Source: Pseudomonas sp. PDM18 (GTDB taxonomy: Bacteria > Pseudomonadota > Gammaproteobacteria > Pseudomonadales > Pseudomonadaceae). From it: 64,000 bases of DNA. The translations under genes were made by a program, and so were the position numbers. Shown here in pieces: positions 50,576 to 57,732 of the stretch; within the stretch, counting starts at the first letter, position 1, and every line of letters begins with the position of its first letter. The stretch lies in assembly GCF_014852585.1 (NCBI RefSeq), contig NZ_JACVBX010000005.1:124001-188000 (forward strand). The letters run 5' to 3'. The notes below the pieces were generated by a model. It was not told where the DNA came from. It was given only the letters and a program-made list of their open reading frames with translations, and searched no databases.

Positions 50576-51301
50576 TCAGTGCCCCATGATCCGCCGGTAC
50601 TCGTCGCGGTATTGCTCGTAGGGCAGGTTGCGCCGCTGCAACTCCATCAGTTGCTGTTCCTGACTCAGTGGGCCGGAAACGTGGGCAACGGTTTCCGCGG
50701 CTGTCGGGGACACCGGCTGCGGGACCGCTTCGGGCGGCTGCGCTGGCCTGGTGGCGGGCAGTGGCGCCGGCAGGCTGCGGGACGGACGGGCGACCAGCAG
50801 CGCGCTGGTGATCTCGCCGACAATCTGTTCAGACACCGCACTGACTTCCGAGGAGCCCATCGAGGTGAACAGGTCGCCGTCGGCTTCGCTTTCATAGCGG
50901 CGCGAGGCGAGCAACTGGCCTGTCAGGCCGTCGTGGTAGCGCACGGTGGAGGTGATCCACTCCTCGTCGCCACTGCCGGGACGGTTGTTGGCGTTGTGGC
51001 CGGAGCCGACCTCGATCACCACCAGGGTGGACAGGGTATCGGTGGCGCGCGGTTCGCCGTCCTGCTCGGTGAGTTGGTAGTCCGCCGAGCCGGCCTCGTC
51101 GCGCAGCGCCTCGCGCCAGCTGGCCTTCAATACGCCCCAGCGCGGGTTGGCCGCCACCGTGGCGTCGGGCTGGAAGTTCACCACCATCACGTGGCGGGTG
51201 TCGCGGTAGAGGGAAATGGGCGCGGTGCGGTCATCCCGGCGGACGTCCGAAGAACATCCACAGAGCAGGGAAACGGCCAGGGCGAGCGTGACGTTGCGCA
51301 T
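50576..51301 (-). CDS. Lipoprotein of unknown function
   Basis: A 241-residue protein with a lipoprotein signal (LLCGC, Cys16 lipidated). The middle resembles a beta-rich domain with VVIEVGSGHNAN and STVRYHDGLTGQLLASRRYES, reminiscent of periplasmic DUF4410/DUF4823-like proteins. A Pro/Ala-rich linker (RPSRSLPAPLPATRPAQPPE) and a charged helical tail (PYEQYRDEYRRIMGH) follow. No function can be given. Confidence 0.75.
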   Translation of the reverse strand: MRNVTLALAVSLLCGCSSDVRRDDRTAPISLYRDTRHVMVVNFQPDATVAANPRWGVLKASWREALRDEAGSADYQLTEQDGEPRATDTLSTLVVIEVGSGHNANNRPGSGDEEWITSTVRYHDGLTGQLLASRRYESEADGDLFTSMGSSEVSAVSEQIVGEITSALLVARPSRSLPAPLPATRPAQPPEAVPQPVSPTAAETVAHVSGPLSQEQQLMELQRRNLPYEQYRDEYRRIMGH

Positions 51302-51378
51302 GGTGCTTTCTCTTTATTGTCTGGCCAGCATTCTGCCAGCCAATCATGACGCCCGGATATCGTCCGAAGGTCAGTCCT

Positions 51379-51558
51379 CTACCAGTCCTCGTCCAGGCCC
51401 GGCTGGTATTCCTCCGCGTCCCCGTCCTCCTCCTCGTGATTGCCGGGCGGGTCCTCGAAGAACGCGGCATCTTCCTCCAGCAGGCCATCGAGGTCGTCGT
51501 CGAGGTCCAGCAGGTGGTCGTGTTCGGGTTCGTGAAGGTCGAGGTCGTCGTCAGTCAT
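51379..51558 (-). CDS. Small, highly acidic protein
   Basis: A 59-residue frame starting MTDDDLDLHEPEHDHLLDLD; about half of its residues are Asp or Glu. The codon pattern is biased to GC in third position as in true genes, but the ribosome site is weak. An alternative GTG start at 51597 gives 72 residues. Such acidic proteins can be DNA mimics or metal buffers, but nothing shows that here. It may be real. Confidence 0.5.
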   Translation of the reverse strand: MTDDDLDLHEPEHDHLLDLDDDLDGLLEEDAAFFEDPPGNHEEEDGDAEEYQPGLDEDW

Positions 51559-51733
51559 GGCCGGTCTTTCGTGGGGGGAAACAAGGAAGGGAATCACAGT
51601 ATAAGTCGCGCCGCGGGGGCATGACGCTCCCGTGACGGCGGACGGCGCTTTGCGGCCTTGCCGGATCGCGATTCGTCCACGATTCTCTATGAACCACGGG
51701 CATCGCGCCGTGAACGACGAACAGGGGGTAGGA

Positions 51734-52168
51734 ATGAAGACTGTGGCTCAGCTGTTGAACGCAAAGGCGGACCAGCAGGTTTACACCATCGCCCCGGATG
51801 CGCTGGTGATCGATGCACTGCGCCTGATGGCGGAGAAGAACCTCGGCGGCCTGCCGGTGGTGGAGGCCAACCAACTGGTCGGCTTCTTCAGTGAGCGCGA
51901 CTACGCCCGGCGCCTGGCGCTCCAGGGGCGCAATTCTGAAAACACGCCGGTCAGCGCGGTGATGACCGCACCGGTGATCACCGTGGACACCCACCTGAAC
52001 GTCGACAAGTGCATGGGCATCATGACCGAGCGCCACCTGCGCCACCTGCCGGTGGTGGAGAACGGCGAGCTGCTGGGGCTGCTGTCCATCGGCGACCTGG
52101 TGAAGGCCGCCATCGCCGAACAGGCCGAGCTGATCCAGCAACTGGAACAGTACATCCGCGGCGAGTGA
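51734..52168 (+). CDS. CBS-pair domain protein
   Basis: A 144-residue protein made of two CBS motifs: LRLMAEKNLGGLPVVEANQLVGFFSERDYAR in the first half and CMGIMTERHLRHLPVVENGELLGLLSIGDLVKAAI in the second. CBS pairs sense adenosine nucleotides. The ATG at 51734 follows GGGGTAGGA; the upstream frame is untranslated. Similar stand-alone CBS proteins are common in Pseudomonas with unknown partners. Confidence 0.9.
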   Translation: MKTVAQLLNAKADQQVYTIAPDALVIDALRLMAEKNLGGLPVVEANQLVGFFSERDYARRLALQGRNSENTPVSAVMTAPVITVDTHLNVDKCMGIMTERHLRHLPVVENGELLGLLSIGDLVKAAIAEQAELIQQLEQYIRGE

Positions 52169-52184
52169 CCGCCCCGGCGGCCGC

Positions 52185-52922
52185 TCAGCGCGCGGCCGCC
52201 GTTTCCACTTCGCCGCTATGCATGTCGACGATGCTCAGGCAACCATCGGCATAACCGCTGCCCGTGTCGATGTAGTGGGTGTTGCCCAGCGGGCGCACGG
52301 CGTTCTGCGCGGTATGGCCGACATACAGGCGCTCCAGCCCGGCAATGACCGTGGCGTCTTCCTTCTCGATGCGCGTGCGTGCCCACATCGCGAGGCCGAC
52401 GGCGTTGCGCCGGGCGGTTTCACCCAGCTCGCCGGCCAGCGCGGCGACGCCGCTGTCCCAGTCGGGGAAGGCCGGTGAGACCGGCGCCTCGGCATGCACG
52501 ATGCCGACGCGACGGCCCTCCCCCAGTTCGACTTCGATCACCAGTGGCAACTGCTGCAGCCGCCGGGCGATACGCTCGCGGGTCACCGGCGTGAGCTTGT
52601 AGAGCCAGGTGCCACCATTGCGGAAGTGCAGGTCGCGGTCATCGCCGGCCAGTACCACGTCGATCACCAGTTGCTCGTGGTTGCCGCGCACCGAGGCGAA
52701 CCAGGGCTTGGCCAGCCAGTCGAGCACCTGCGGCGAATAGGGCCCGCGATCGACCAGATCGCCGGCGGCGAACAGGCGGTCGGCGGCCGGATCGAATCCG
52801 ACCTGATCGAGCAGACGCTGCAGCAATTCGAAATGGCCGTGCACATCTCCCACCACGAAATCGCGGCCGCGCTGGTTACGCGGGAAGCGTTGCAGGGGTT
52901 GCTCCGGCAAGAGCGTATTCAT
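52185..52922 (-). CDS. PrpA-like serine/threonine phosphoesterase
   Basis: A 245-residue calcineurin-type metallophosphoesterase. The metal motifs are GDVHGHFELL, GDLVDRG and GNHEQLV, with more His at IVHAEAP and LYVGHT. This is close to the PrpA/PrpB bacterial Ser/Thr phosphatases. The ATG at 52922 has GGAG upstream. It is convergent with the CBS gene and divergent from the organosulfur cluster; nothing ties it to sulfur. Confidence 0.9.
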   Translation of the reverse strand: MNTLLPEQPLQRFPRNQRGRDFVVGDVHGHFELLQRLLDQVGFDPAADRLFAAGDLVDRGPYSPQVLDWLAKPWFASVRGNHEQLVIDVVLAGDDRDLHFRNGGTWLYKLTPVTRERIARRLQQLPLVIEVELGEGRRVGIVHAEAPVSPAFPDWDSGVAALAGELGETARRNAVGLAMWARTRIEKEDATVIAGLERLYVGHTAQNAVRPLGNTHYIDTGSGYADGCLSIVDMHSGEVETAAAR

Positions 52923-53015
52923 TGCCAACTCCAGGTCGTTCAAGGGCACAGCTTAACAGCTGCACATTGCGTTCCAGCGGCACTGCGACGAAAGCCTCGG
53001 GGCCTGCTGACTCGT

Positions 53016-53063
53016 TGCTGCCCAGGCAGCGACGTCCCAGCATGGACTGCTGCCTCAGCAGCA
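53016..53063. promoter_or_regulatory. Two tandem activator-type palindromes upstream of the TonB receptor
   Basis: TGCTGC-CCAG-GCAGCG (53016–53031) and TGCTGC-CTCA-GCAGCA (53048–53063) share the TGCTGC-N4-GCAGC core. Their centres are 32 bases apart, three helix turns. The same palindrome occurs at 57604–57619 in the second promoter of this cluster, so it is a good candidate for an enhancer-binding activator. Confidence 0.65.
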
Positions 53064-53096
53064 CAACGCCCGCAGCCATCTATAAAAATCCTTTTG

Positions 53097-53109
53097 TATC
53101 AGCTAGTTA
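53097..53109 (+). promoter_or_regulatory. IHF-like site
   Basis: TATCAGCTAGTTA fits the IHF consensus WATCAANNNNTTR with one mismatch. It lies in an AT-rich stretch between the palindromes and the -24/-12 promoter, where IHF would bend DNA. Confidence 0.5.
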
Positions 53110-53126
53110 ACATTTACCAGGAAAGC

Positions 53127-53140
53127 GGTACGGATGTTGC
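53127..53140 (+). promoter_or_regulatory. Sigma-54-like promoter of the TonB receptor
   Basis: GGTACGGATGTTGC shows the GG-N10-GC spacing of sigma-54 promoters (GGTAC, 5 bases, TTGC; one mismatch to GGCAC). Transcription would start near 53152, 124 bases before the ATG. Confidence 0.5.
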
Positions 53141-53275
53141 GATGTCTCCCTCAAGCCATCCGGCCTTCATGACGCGTGAGCCAGTACAAGAGCAACGCAA
53201 TAACAGCTTCATGCCTTGCGGCGACGACCGAGCACCACAGAGCAGCCGTCCTTTCGCCGCCCTCCTGGGGACACC

Positions 53276-55492
53276 ATGTTCAAACGCAATACCCTTTCCT
53301 TCGCCGTCGTCCTGGGGCTTGCCAGCCTCAATGCCTACGCGGCCGATGACAATACGCAGAACAAGGAAGAAGCCAGCGCCGCGCCAACCCTGGGCAAGGT
53401 GGTGGTCACCGCGCAGAAGCGCGAGGAATCGGTACAGGAAGTGCCAGCACCGATCACCGTACTGAGCGGCGAGAAGATCCGCGACGCCTCCCTGCAATCG
53501 GCCAGCGAGGTCACCCGTTACACCCCCAACGCCTCCGCCGGCACCACCGACGGCCACGGCCGCCCACGCTGGTGGATTCGGGGTCTGGGCACTGGTGACC
53601 AGGGCGCCAACACGGTCAGCCCGATTGGCATCTACGTCGACGACGTGTACATCGCCAACATCAGCGCCACCGGTTTCCCGCTGTTCGACCAGGAGCGCGT
53701 GGAAGTGCTGCGCGGCCCGCAGGGCACCCTGTGGGGCAAGAACACCACCGGCGGCGCGATCAACTTCATCTCGCGCAAGCCGACCTTCAGCCCCGAGGGC
53801 TACTTCAAGGTCGACATGGGCAACTACGCCAACCGCATCGTCGAAGGCGCGGTGAGCGATGCGCTGGTCGACGACAAGCTGGCCGGGCGCCTGTCCTTCC
53901 ATCATCAGGGCCGCGACGGCTACACCGAGAACATCAACGACGGCGACGACCAGGGCGCGCTGGAAGACGACGCCGTGCGCCTGCAGCTGGCCGCGCGAGT
54001 GAACGATAACCTCGACGCCAACCTCAACGTCCACGCCCGCCATTACCACGACACCGCCAGCTACAACACCGTCAGCTACGGCACTCGCCCGAACGGCACC
54101 AACCAGTTCGGCTATTCCATCGACCCGGAACTGGGCAAGGCCAACTTCAACGCCAAGTACCAGGCCGAGATCGACCAGGCCGGCAGCAACCTCAACCTGG
54201 TCTGGCAACTGGGCGAGCTGGAACTGACCTCCATCACCGCCTTCGAGCACTTCACCCGCGACGGCTGGACCGACAGCGACAACACCCCGCAGGAACTGCA
54301 GCGCAGCTACAGCTACGCCGACAGCCAGCAATGGTCGCAGGAACTGCGCCTGGCCTCGCCGCGCACCGACCGGCTGAACTGGGTGCTGGGCTTCCACTAC
54401 TTCAACGAAGACCTGGAATCGAAGAACGCCAACGCGGCGCTGCCCAACGTCTACATCCCCAGCTACTACAACAACGTCAGCTACGACCAGAAGACCGAGA
54501 GCTACGCGATCTTCGGCAGTACCACCTACAACTTCACCGACGACTTCAGCCTCACCGCCGGCCTGCGCTGGACCCGCGAAACCAAGGACATCGACCTGGA
54601 GCGCCTGGTCAACCGTGGCACGGCGCGATTCGGCGACGGCCACTGGTGGCAGCCGGGCAACGTAGAATCCCCGCTGGTCGTCAACGCCACCCAGGACGAG
54701 AGCAACACCTGGAGCGACTACAGCTGGGACCTGACGCCCGAGTACCGGATTTCCGACAACGCCCGCGCCTACTTCCGCTATGCACGCGGCTTCCGCTCCG
54801 GCGGCTACAACGCCGGCGTCACCAGCCAGGCCACCGTCGCCAAGGTCGATCCGGAATACCTCACCTCCTATGAGCTGGGCCTGAAATCGGAGTGGTTCGA
54901 CGGCCGCCTGAACGCCAACGCCAGCCTCTTCTACTACGACTACGAGGACATCCAGCTCAACATCGTCACCGCGGTGAACAACCAGACCGTCTCGCGACTG
55001 GCCAACGGCGCTCAGGGCGAGGCGTACGGCGCCGAATTCGAGCTCGAAGCCATCCCCGTGGAAAACCTGCACGTCAACTTCGGCCTCGGCCTGCTGCACA
55101 CCGAGTTCACCGACTATACCTCCGGCCCGAACGACTACTCCGGCAACCACTTCGTCCGCGCGCCGAACGTCTCGGCAGTGATCGGCGCCGACTACCGCAT
55201 CCCGCTCAACGTTGGCGGCGCTGTCGTGCTGGGTACCGACTGGAACACCCGCAGCCGCCAGTACTTCTTCACCAACGACCAGAGCCAGAACATGCGCACC
55301 GGTGGCTACACCCTGGGCAACGCGCGGGTGACCTACGAACTGCCGGGCGAAACCACGCGCGTCACCGCCTACGTAAACAACCTCACCGACAAGGAATACC
55401 GCAACCACACCCTGCCCACCGGCTACCAGACCGCCGCCGTCATGTTCGGTGACCCGCGCACCTTCGGCGTCTCGGTCACCACCGACTTCTGA
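53276..55492 (+). CDS. TonB-dependent outer-membrane receptor
   Basis: A 738-residue outer-membrane protein. The signal peptide is cut after NAYA (about 22). A TonB-box-like segment GKVVVTAQKREESVQEVP comes next, then the plug domain (about 60–170, with GVEVLRGPQGTLWG-type RVEVLRGPQGTLWGKNTTG), then a 22-stranded barrel ending in the aromatic VTTDF. It is like receptors that import organosulfur or other small compounds and is not obviously a siderophore receptor. The ATG at 53276 follows GGGG. It is followed after 14 bases by a sulfonate-type binding protein, which points to organosulfur uptake. Confidence 0.9.
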   Translation: MFKRNTLSFAVVLGLASLNAYAADDNTQNKEEASAAPTLGKVVVTAQKREESVQEVPAPITVLSGEKIRDASLQSASEVTRYTPNASAGTTDGHGRPRWWIRGLGTGDQGANTVSPIGIYVDDVYIANISATGFPLFDQERVEVLRGPQGTLWGKNTTGGAINFISRKPTFSPEGYFKVDMGNYANRIVEGAVSDALVDDKLAGRLSFHHQGRDGYTENINDGDDQGALEDDAVRLQLAARVNDNLDANLNVHARHYHDTASYNTVSYGTRPNGTNQFGYSIDPELGKANFNAKYQAEIDQAGSNLNLVWQLGELELTSITAFEHFTRDGWTDSDNTPQELQRSYSYADSQQWSQELRLASPRTDRLNWVLGFHYFNEDLESKNANAALPNVYIPSYYNNVSYDQKTESYAIFGSTTYNFTDDFSLTAGLRWTRETKDIDLERLVNRGTARFGDGHWWQPGNVESPLVVNATQDESNTWSDYSWDLTPEYRISDNARAYFRYARGFRSGGYNAGVTSQATVAKVDPEYLTSYELGLKSEWFDGRLNANASLFYYDYEDIQLNIVTAVNNQTVSRLANGAQGEAYGAEFELEAIPVENLHVNFGLGLLHTEFTDYTSGPNDYSGNHFVRAPNVSAVIGADYRIPLNVGGAVVLGTDWNTRSRQYFFTNDQSQNMRTGGYTLGNARVTYELPGETTRVTAYVNNLTDKEYRNHTLPTGYQTAAVMFGDPRTFGVSVTTDF

Positions 55493-55506
55493 GCGAGGTA
55501 ATCCCC

Positions 55507-56583
55507 ATGAGTCTTCTGCATCGCGCGCTGCGCCGGCTGCTGCCGGCCGCCGCCGTGCTGCTCGCAAGCGGCGCCCTGGCCGCCGAGCAGCCCACCACCC
55601 TGCGCATCGCCACCGTGGCCTACGCCAACGCCGGGCAAATCACCTTCAACGGCCCGGCCTACGTAATCGACCGCGACAAGTGGCTGGAGCAGCAACTGGC
55701 CCAGCGCAATATCAAGCTGGAATGGGTGCCCGCCACCACCGGCTCGGTGGGCACCTTCGTCAACGAGGAGTTCGCCAACAAGCGCATCGACTTCGCCTTC
55801 TACGGCGACCTGCCGTCGATCATCGCCAACGCCTCAGGCGTGCAAACCCAACTGATCGTCCCTGGCGGCATCGGCAACAACGTCTACCTGGTGGTACCGC
55901 CGGGCTCCACGGCGAAATCCATCGCCGACCTCAAGGGCAAGCGCATCGCCCTGCACAGGGGCCGGCCGTGGGAGCTGTCGTTCGCCAAGCTGCTGGACGC
56001 CAACCACCTGGGCTTCGAGGACTTCCGCATCTTCAACCTCAACCCCCAGGCCGGGGCCGCTGCATTGAGCGCCGGGCGGGTGGATGCGTTCTTCACCCTG
56101 AGCGACGCCTTCCTGCTGGAAGACAAGCAGGTCGGCCGCATCATCTGGTCGAGCAAGGAGGCCCCGGCGGACTGGAAGATGCGCGCCGAAGTCTGGGGCG
56201 CGAAGGACTTCGTCAAGGACCATCCCGACCTCACCCAGCTGGTGGTGGACGCCTACCTGAAAGCCGCGTGGTGGGTCTCCCAGGACGCCAACCAGGCGGA
56301 GTACCAGAACGCCCAGGCCCGCTCCGGTGTTCCGCTGAGCGTGCTGCAGCGCGAGGTCGCCGGCGAGCCCTGGGCCGCGCACTTCTCCCCGCTCTACGAC
56401 GACGCCCTGCGCCAGCACTACACCGACGGCATCGCCTACAGTCTGAAGGCGAAACTGATCCGCAACGAGGTGAAGGTGGATGACCTGCTGGAACCGAAGT
56501 TCGTCGAGCAGGGATTGAAGAACCAGCAGCTGGAAAGCTTCTGGCAACGCAGCTCGGGGCCTGCGGTGGCGGCCAAGCAGTGA
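55507..56583 (+). CDS. Periplasmic sulfonate-type substrate-binding protein (SsuA/NMT1 family)
   Basis: A 358-residue protein with a twin hydrophobic signal peptide (cut after GALAA, about residue 26). The mature part starts RIATVAYANAGQIT and has WVPATTGSVGTFVNEEFANKRIDFAFYGDLP and ADLKGKRIALHRGRPWELSF, the layout of SsuA/TauA-like periplasmic binders. It is the only member of this fold in the cluster with a signal peptide, so it is the real binding protein for the permeases at 62301–63817. It is separated from the receptor by 14 bases (ribosome site GAGGTAAT) and ends in a terminator. Confidence 0.87.
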   Translation: MSLLHRALRRLLPAAAVLLASGALAAEQPTTLRIATVAYANAGQITFNGPAYVIDRDKWLEQQLAQRNIKLEWVPATTGSVGTFVNEEFANKRIDFAFYGDLPSIIANASGVQTQLIVPGGIGNNVYLVVPPGSTAKSIADLKGKRIALHRGRPWELSFAKLLDANHLGFEDFRIFNLNPQAGAAALSAGRVDAFFTLSDAFLLEDKQVGRIIWSSKEAPADWKMRAEVWGAKDFVKDHPDLTQLVVDAYLKAAWWVSQDANQAEYQNAQARSGVPLSVLQREVAGEPWAAHFSPLYDDALRQHYTDGIAYSLKAKLIRNEVKVDDLLEPKFVEQGLKNQQLESFWQRSSGPAVAAKQ

Positions 56584-56616
56584 GCTGAGATGCGGCGTGG
56601 ACAAGGACCACGGCCA

Positions 56617-56644
56617 CAAAAAAGCCCTCGCAAGAGGGCTTTTT
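56617..56644. terminator. Terminator between convergent genes
   Basis: AAAAAAGCCCTC-GCAA-GAGGGCTTTTT lies between the binding-protein stop (56583) and the aldolase-like stop (56661) and serves both directions. Confidence 0.85.
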
Positions 56645-56660
56645 CATGCCGGGAAGAAAC

Positions 56661-57392
56661 TCAGGCCGCCGCGCCCAGCAGCTTCTGGCCCTGCTCCCAG
56701 AGGCCGGTCATCTTCCATTGCTGTTCCAGCACGCCGGGGCCGAATTCCTTCGAGCCGCCGAGGCTTTCGGCGAGGCCCTGGAAGTAGGCGCCCTCTTCGA
56801 GCAGCAGGATCAGCTTGGACGCCTTGATCAGGTCCTCGCCCCAGAAGGTAGCGCCGCCGTTGGCTTCGAGGATGGCCGGGGTGTGCGGGTTCTCGGCGAG
56901 CTTGTCGAGGATGAACAGCGGCTCGGGCTGGCGGCGGTCGATGTAGATCGGCAGCTCGCGGGCCAGGGTCACGCGCTGGGAGGCGGCGTAGCGGATCGGC
57001 AGTACGCGGTGGGCGCTGGCCCAGCCACCGAGGTAGGCGGTGTGCACGTGGATCACCACGTTCACCTCCGGGCGCGCCTGGAAGATCGCCGCATAGCGCT
57101 TGCCGTTGCCACCCGCGCCACGGCCACTGAGCGGGGTCGCGCCGGGGATGCTTTCGTCGAGGATCACTTCGCCGTCATAGGTAGCCACCACCGCGCGGAT
57201 TTCCTGGTCGTCGGCCCAGGGGCTTGGCGCGTGGACGGCGATCACCTGGTCGCTATCCGGTACCCGCACGTAGGCCTGGTAGGTGTTGGTGGCGGTGAGG
57301 GTGCGGCTCTCCTTGAGCACGCGGAAGGCCTTGGCGAAGTCGCGGCGGACCTGTTCGAGCTGGCTGGCGAGTTGCGGGTCGAGGGTGGACAT
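56661..57392 (-). CDS. Degenerate class II aldolase/adducin-like protein
   Basis: A 243-residue protein of the class II aldolase/adducin fold. The first two zinc ligands are in NVVIHVHTAYLGG (HVH). The usual third-ligand motif NHG is NGG here (ILEANGGATFWGE), and the catalytic Glu position of fuculose aldolase (SSEWRFH) is replaced (GAGGNGKRY). It may be a non-classical enzyme or have lost aldolase activity. It is transcribed away from the monooxygenase operon from a sigma-54-like promoter and shares its control region, so it belongs to the sulfur regulon. The function is unknown; a role with carbonyl products of desulfurization would fit. Confidence 0.75.
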   Translation of the reverse strand: MSTLDPQLASQLEQVRRDFAKAFRVLKESRTLTATNTYQAYVRVPDSDQVIAVHAPSPWADDQEIRAVVATYDGEVILDESIPGATPLSGRGAGGNGKRYAAIFQARPEVNVVIHVHTAYLGGWASAHRVLPIRYAASQRVTLARELPIYIDRRQPEPLFILDKLAENPHTPAILEANGGATFWGEDLIKASKLILLLEEGAYFQGLAESLGGSKEFGPGVLEQQWKMTGLWEQGQKLLGAAA

Positions 57393-57451
57393 GGAGTGCC
57401 TCCTGGCAATCGGGGGATGGATGAACCGCGGGGCGGTCTTCCACTGACTGA

Positions 57452-57466
57452 GCAGGAGTTGTGCCA
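57452..57466 (-). promoter_or_regulatory. Sigma-54 promoter of the aldolase-like gene
   Basis: On the minus strand TGGCAC-AACTC-CTGCT matches TGGCAC-N5-TTGCW with one mismatch and has the required GG-N10-GC spacing. Transcription would start near 57440, 48 bases before the ATG at 57392. Confidence 0.65.
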
Positions 57467-57484
57467 CTAAAAAATATCTCTAAA

Positions 57485-57497
57485 AATCAACAGGTTA
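57485..57497 (+). promoter_or_regulatory. IHF site
   Basis: AATCAACAGGTTA fits the IHF consensus WATCAANNNNTTR exactly, within the AT-rich tract 57466–57520. It sits between the minus-strand -24/-12 element and the activator palindromes. Confidence 0.65.
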
Positions 57498-57548
57498 AAA
57501 CTCAAAAAAACCAACAAAGGCCGCCAACCCTGGCTGAACGGGCAAAAT

Positions 57549-57619
57549 TGCTGCCCGCCCAGCATCCCCTGCTGACCCACTGCTGCTGTACAGACAAACG
57601 TCCTGCTGCCAGAGCAGCA
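57549..57619. promoter_or_regulatory. Shared activator palindromes
   Basis: TGCTGC-CAGA-GCAGCA (57604–57619) is perfect and TGCTGC-CCGC-CCAGCA (57549–57564) has one mismatch. An outer pair AATTGCTGC (57546–57554) and GCAGCAATT (57614–57622) is also exact. They lie about 70–140 bases upstream of the plus-strand start and 110–180 upstream of the minus-strand start, typical enhancer positions. Confidence 0.65.
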
Positions 57620-57661
57620 ATTCATCCTGAAAGCCCCGTCCCGCCTGGCCTGCAGGCTTTG

Positions 57662-57676
57662 GGCACAGCCCTTGCT
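57662..57676 (+). promoter_or_regulatory. Sigma-54 promoter of the monooxygenase operon
   Basis: GGCAC-AGCCC-TTGCT matches the sigma-54 core exactly (GGCAC-N5-TTGC) with correct 12-base spacing. The start site would be near 57687, and the leader ends with an AAAGGAGC ribosome site before the ATG at 57733. Confidence 0.75.
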
Positions 57677-57732
57677 CAATACCCTGCACGAGCAGCACGA
57701 CGCTGCCCCCGCAAAAGCAAAGGAGCAAGGCC

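Noticed and set aside
53114-55567. An 817-codon open frame on the minus strand opposite the TonB receptor
   Set aside because: It mirrors the receptor codons and has no ribosome site or signal; the receptor on the plus strand is clearly real.
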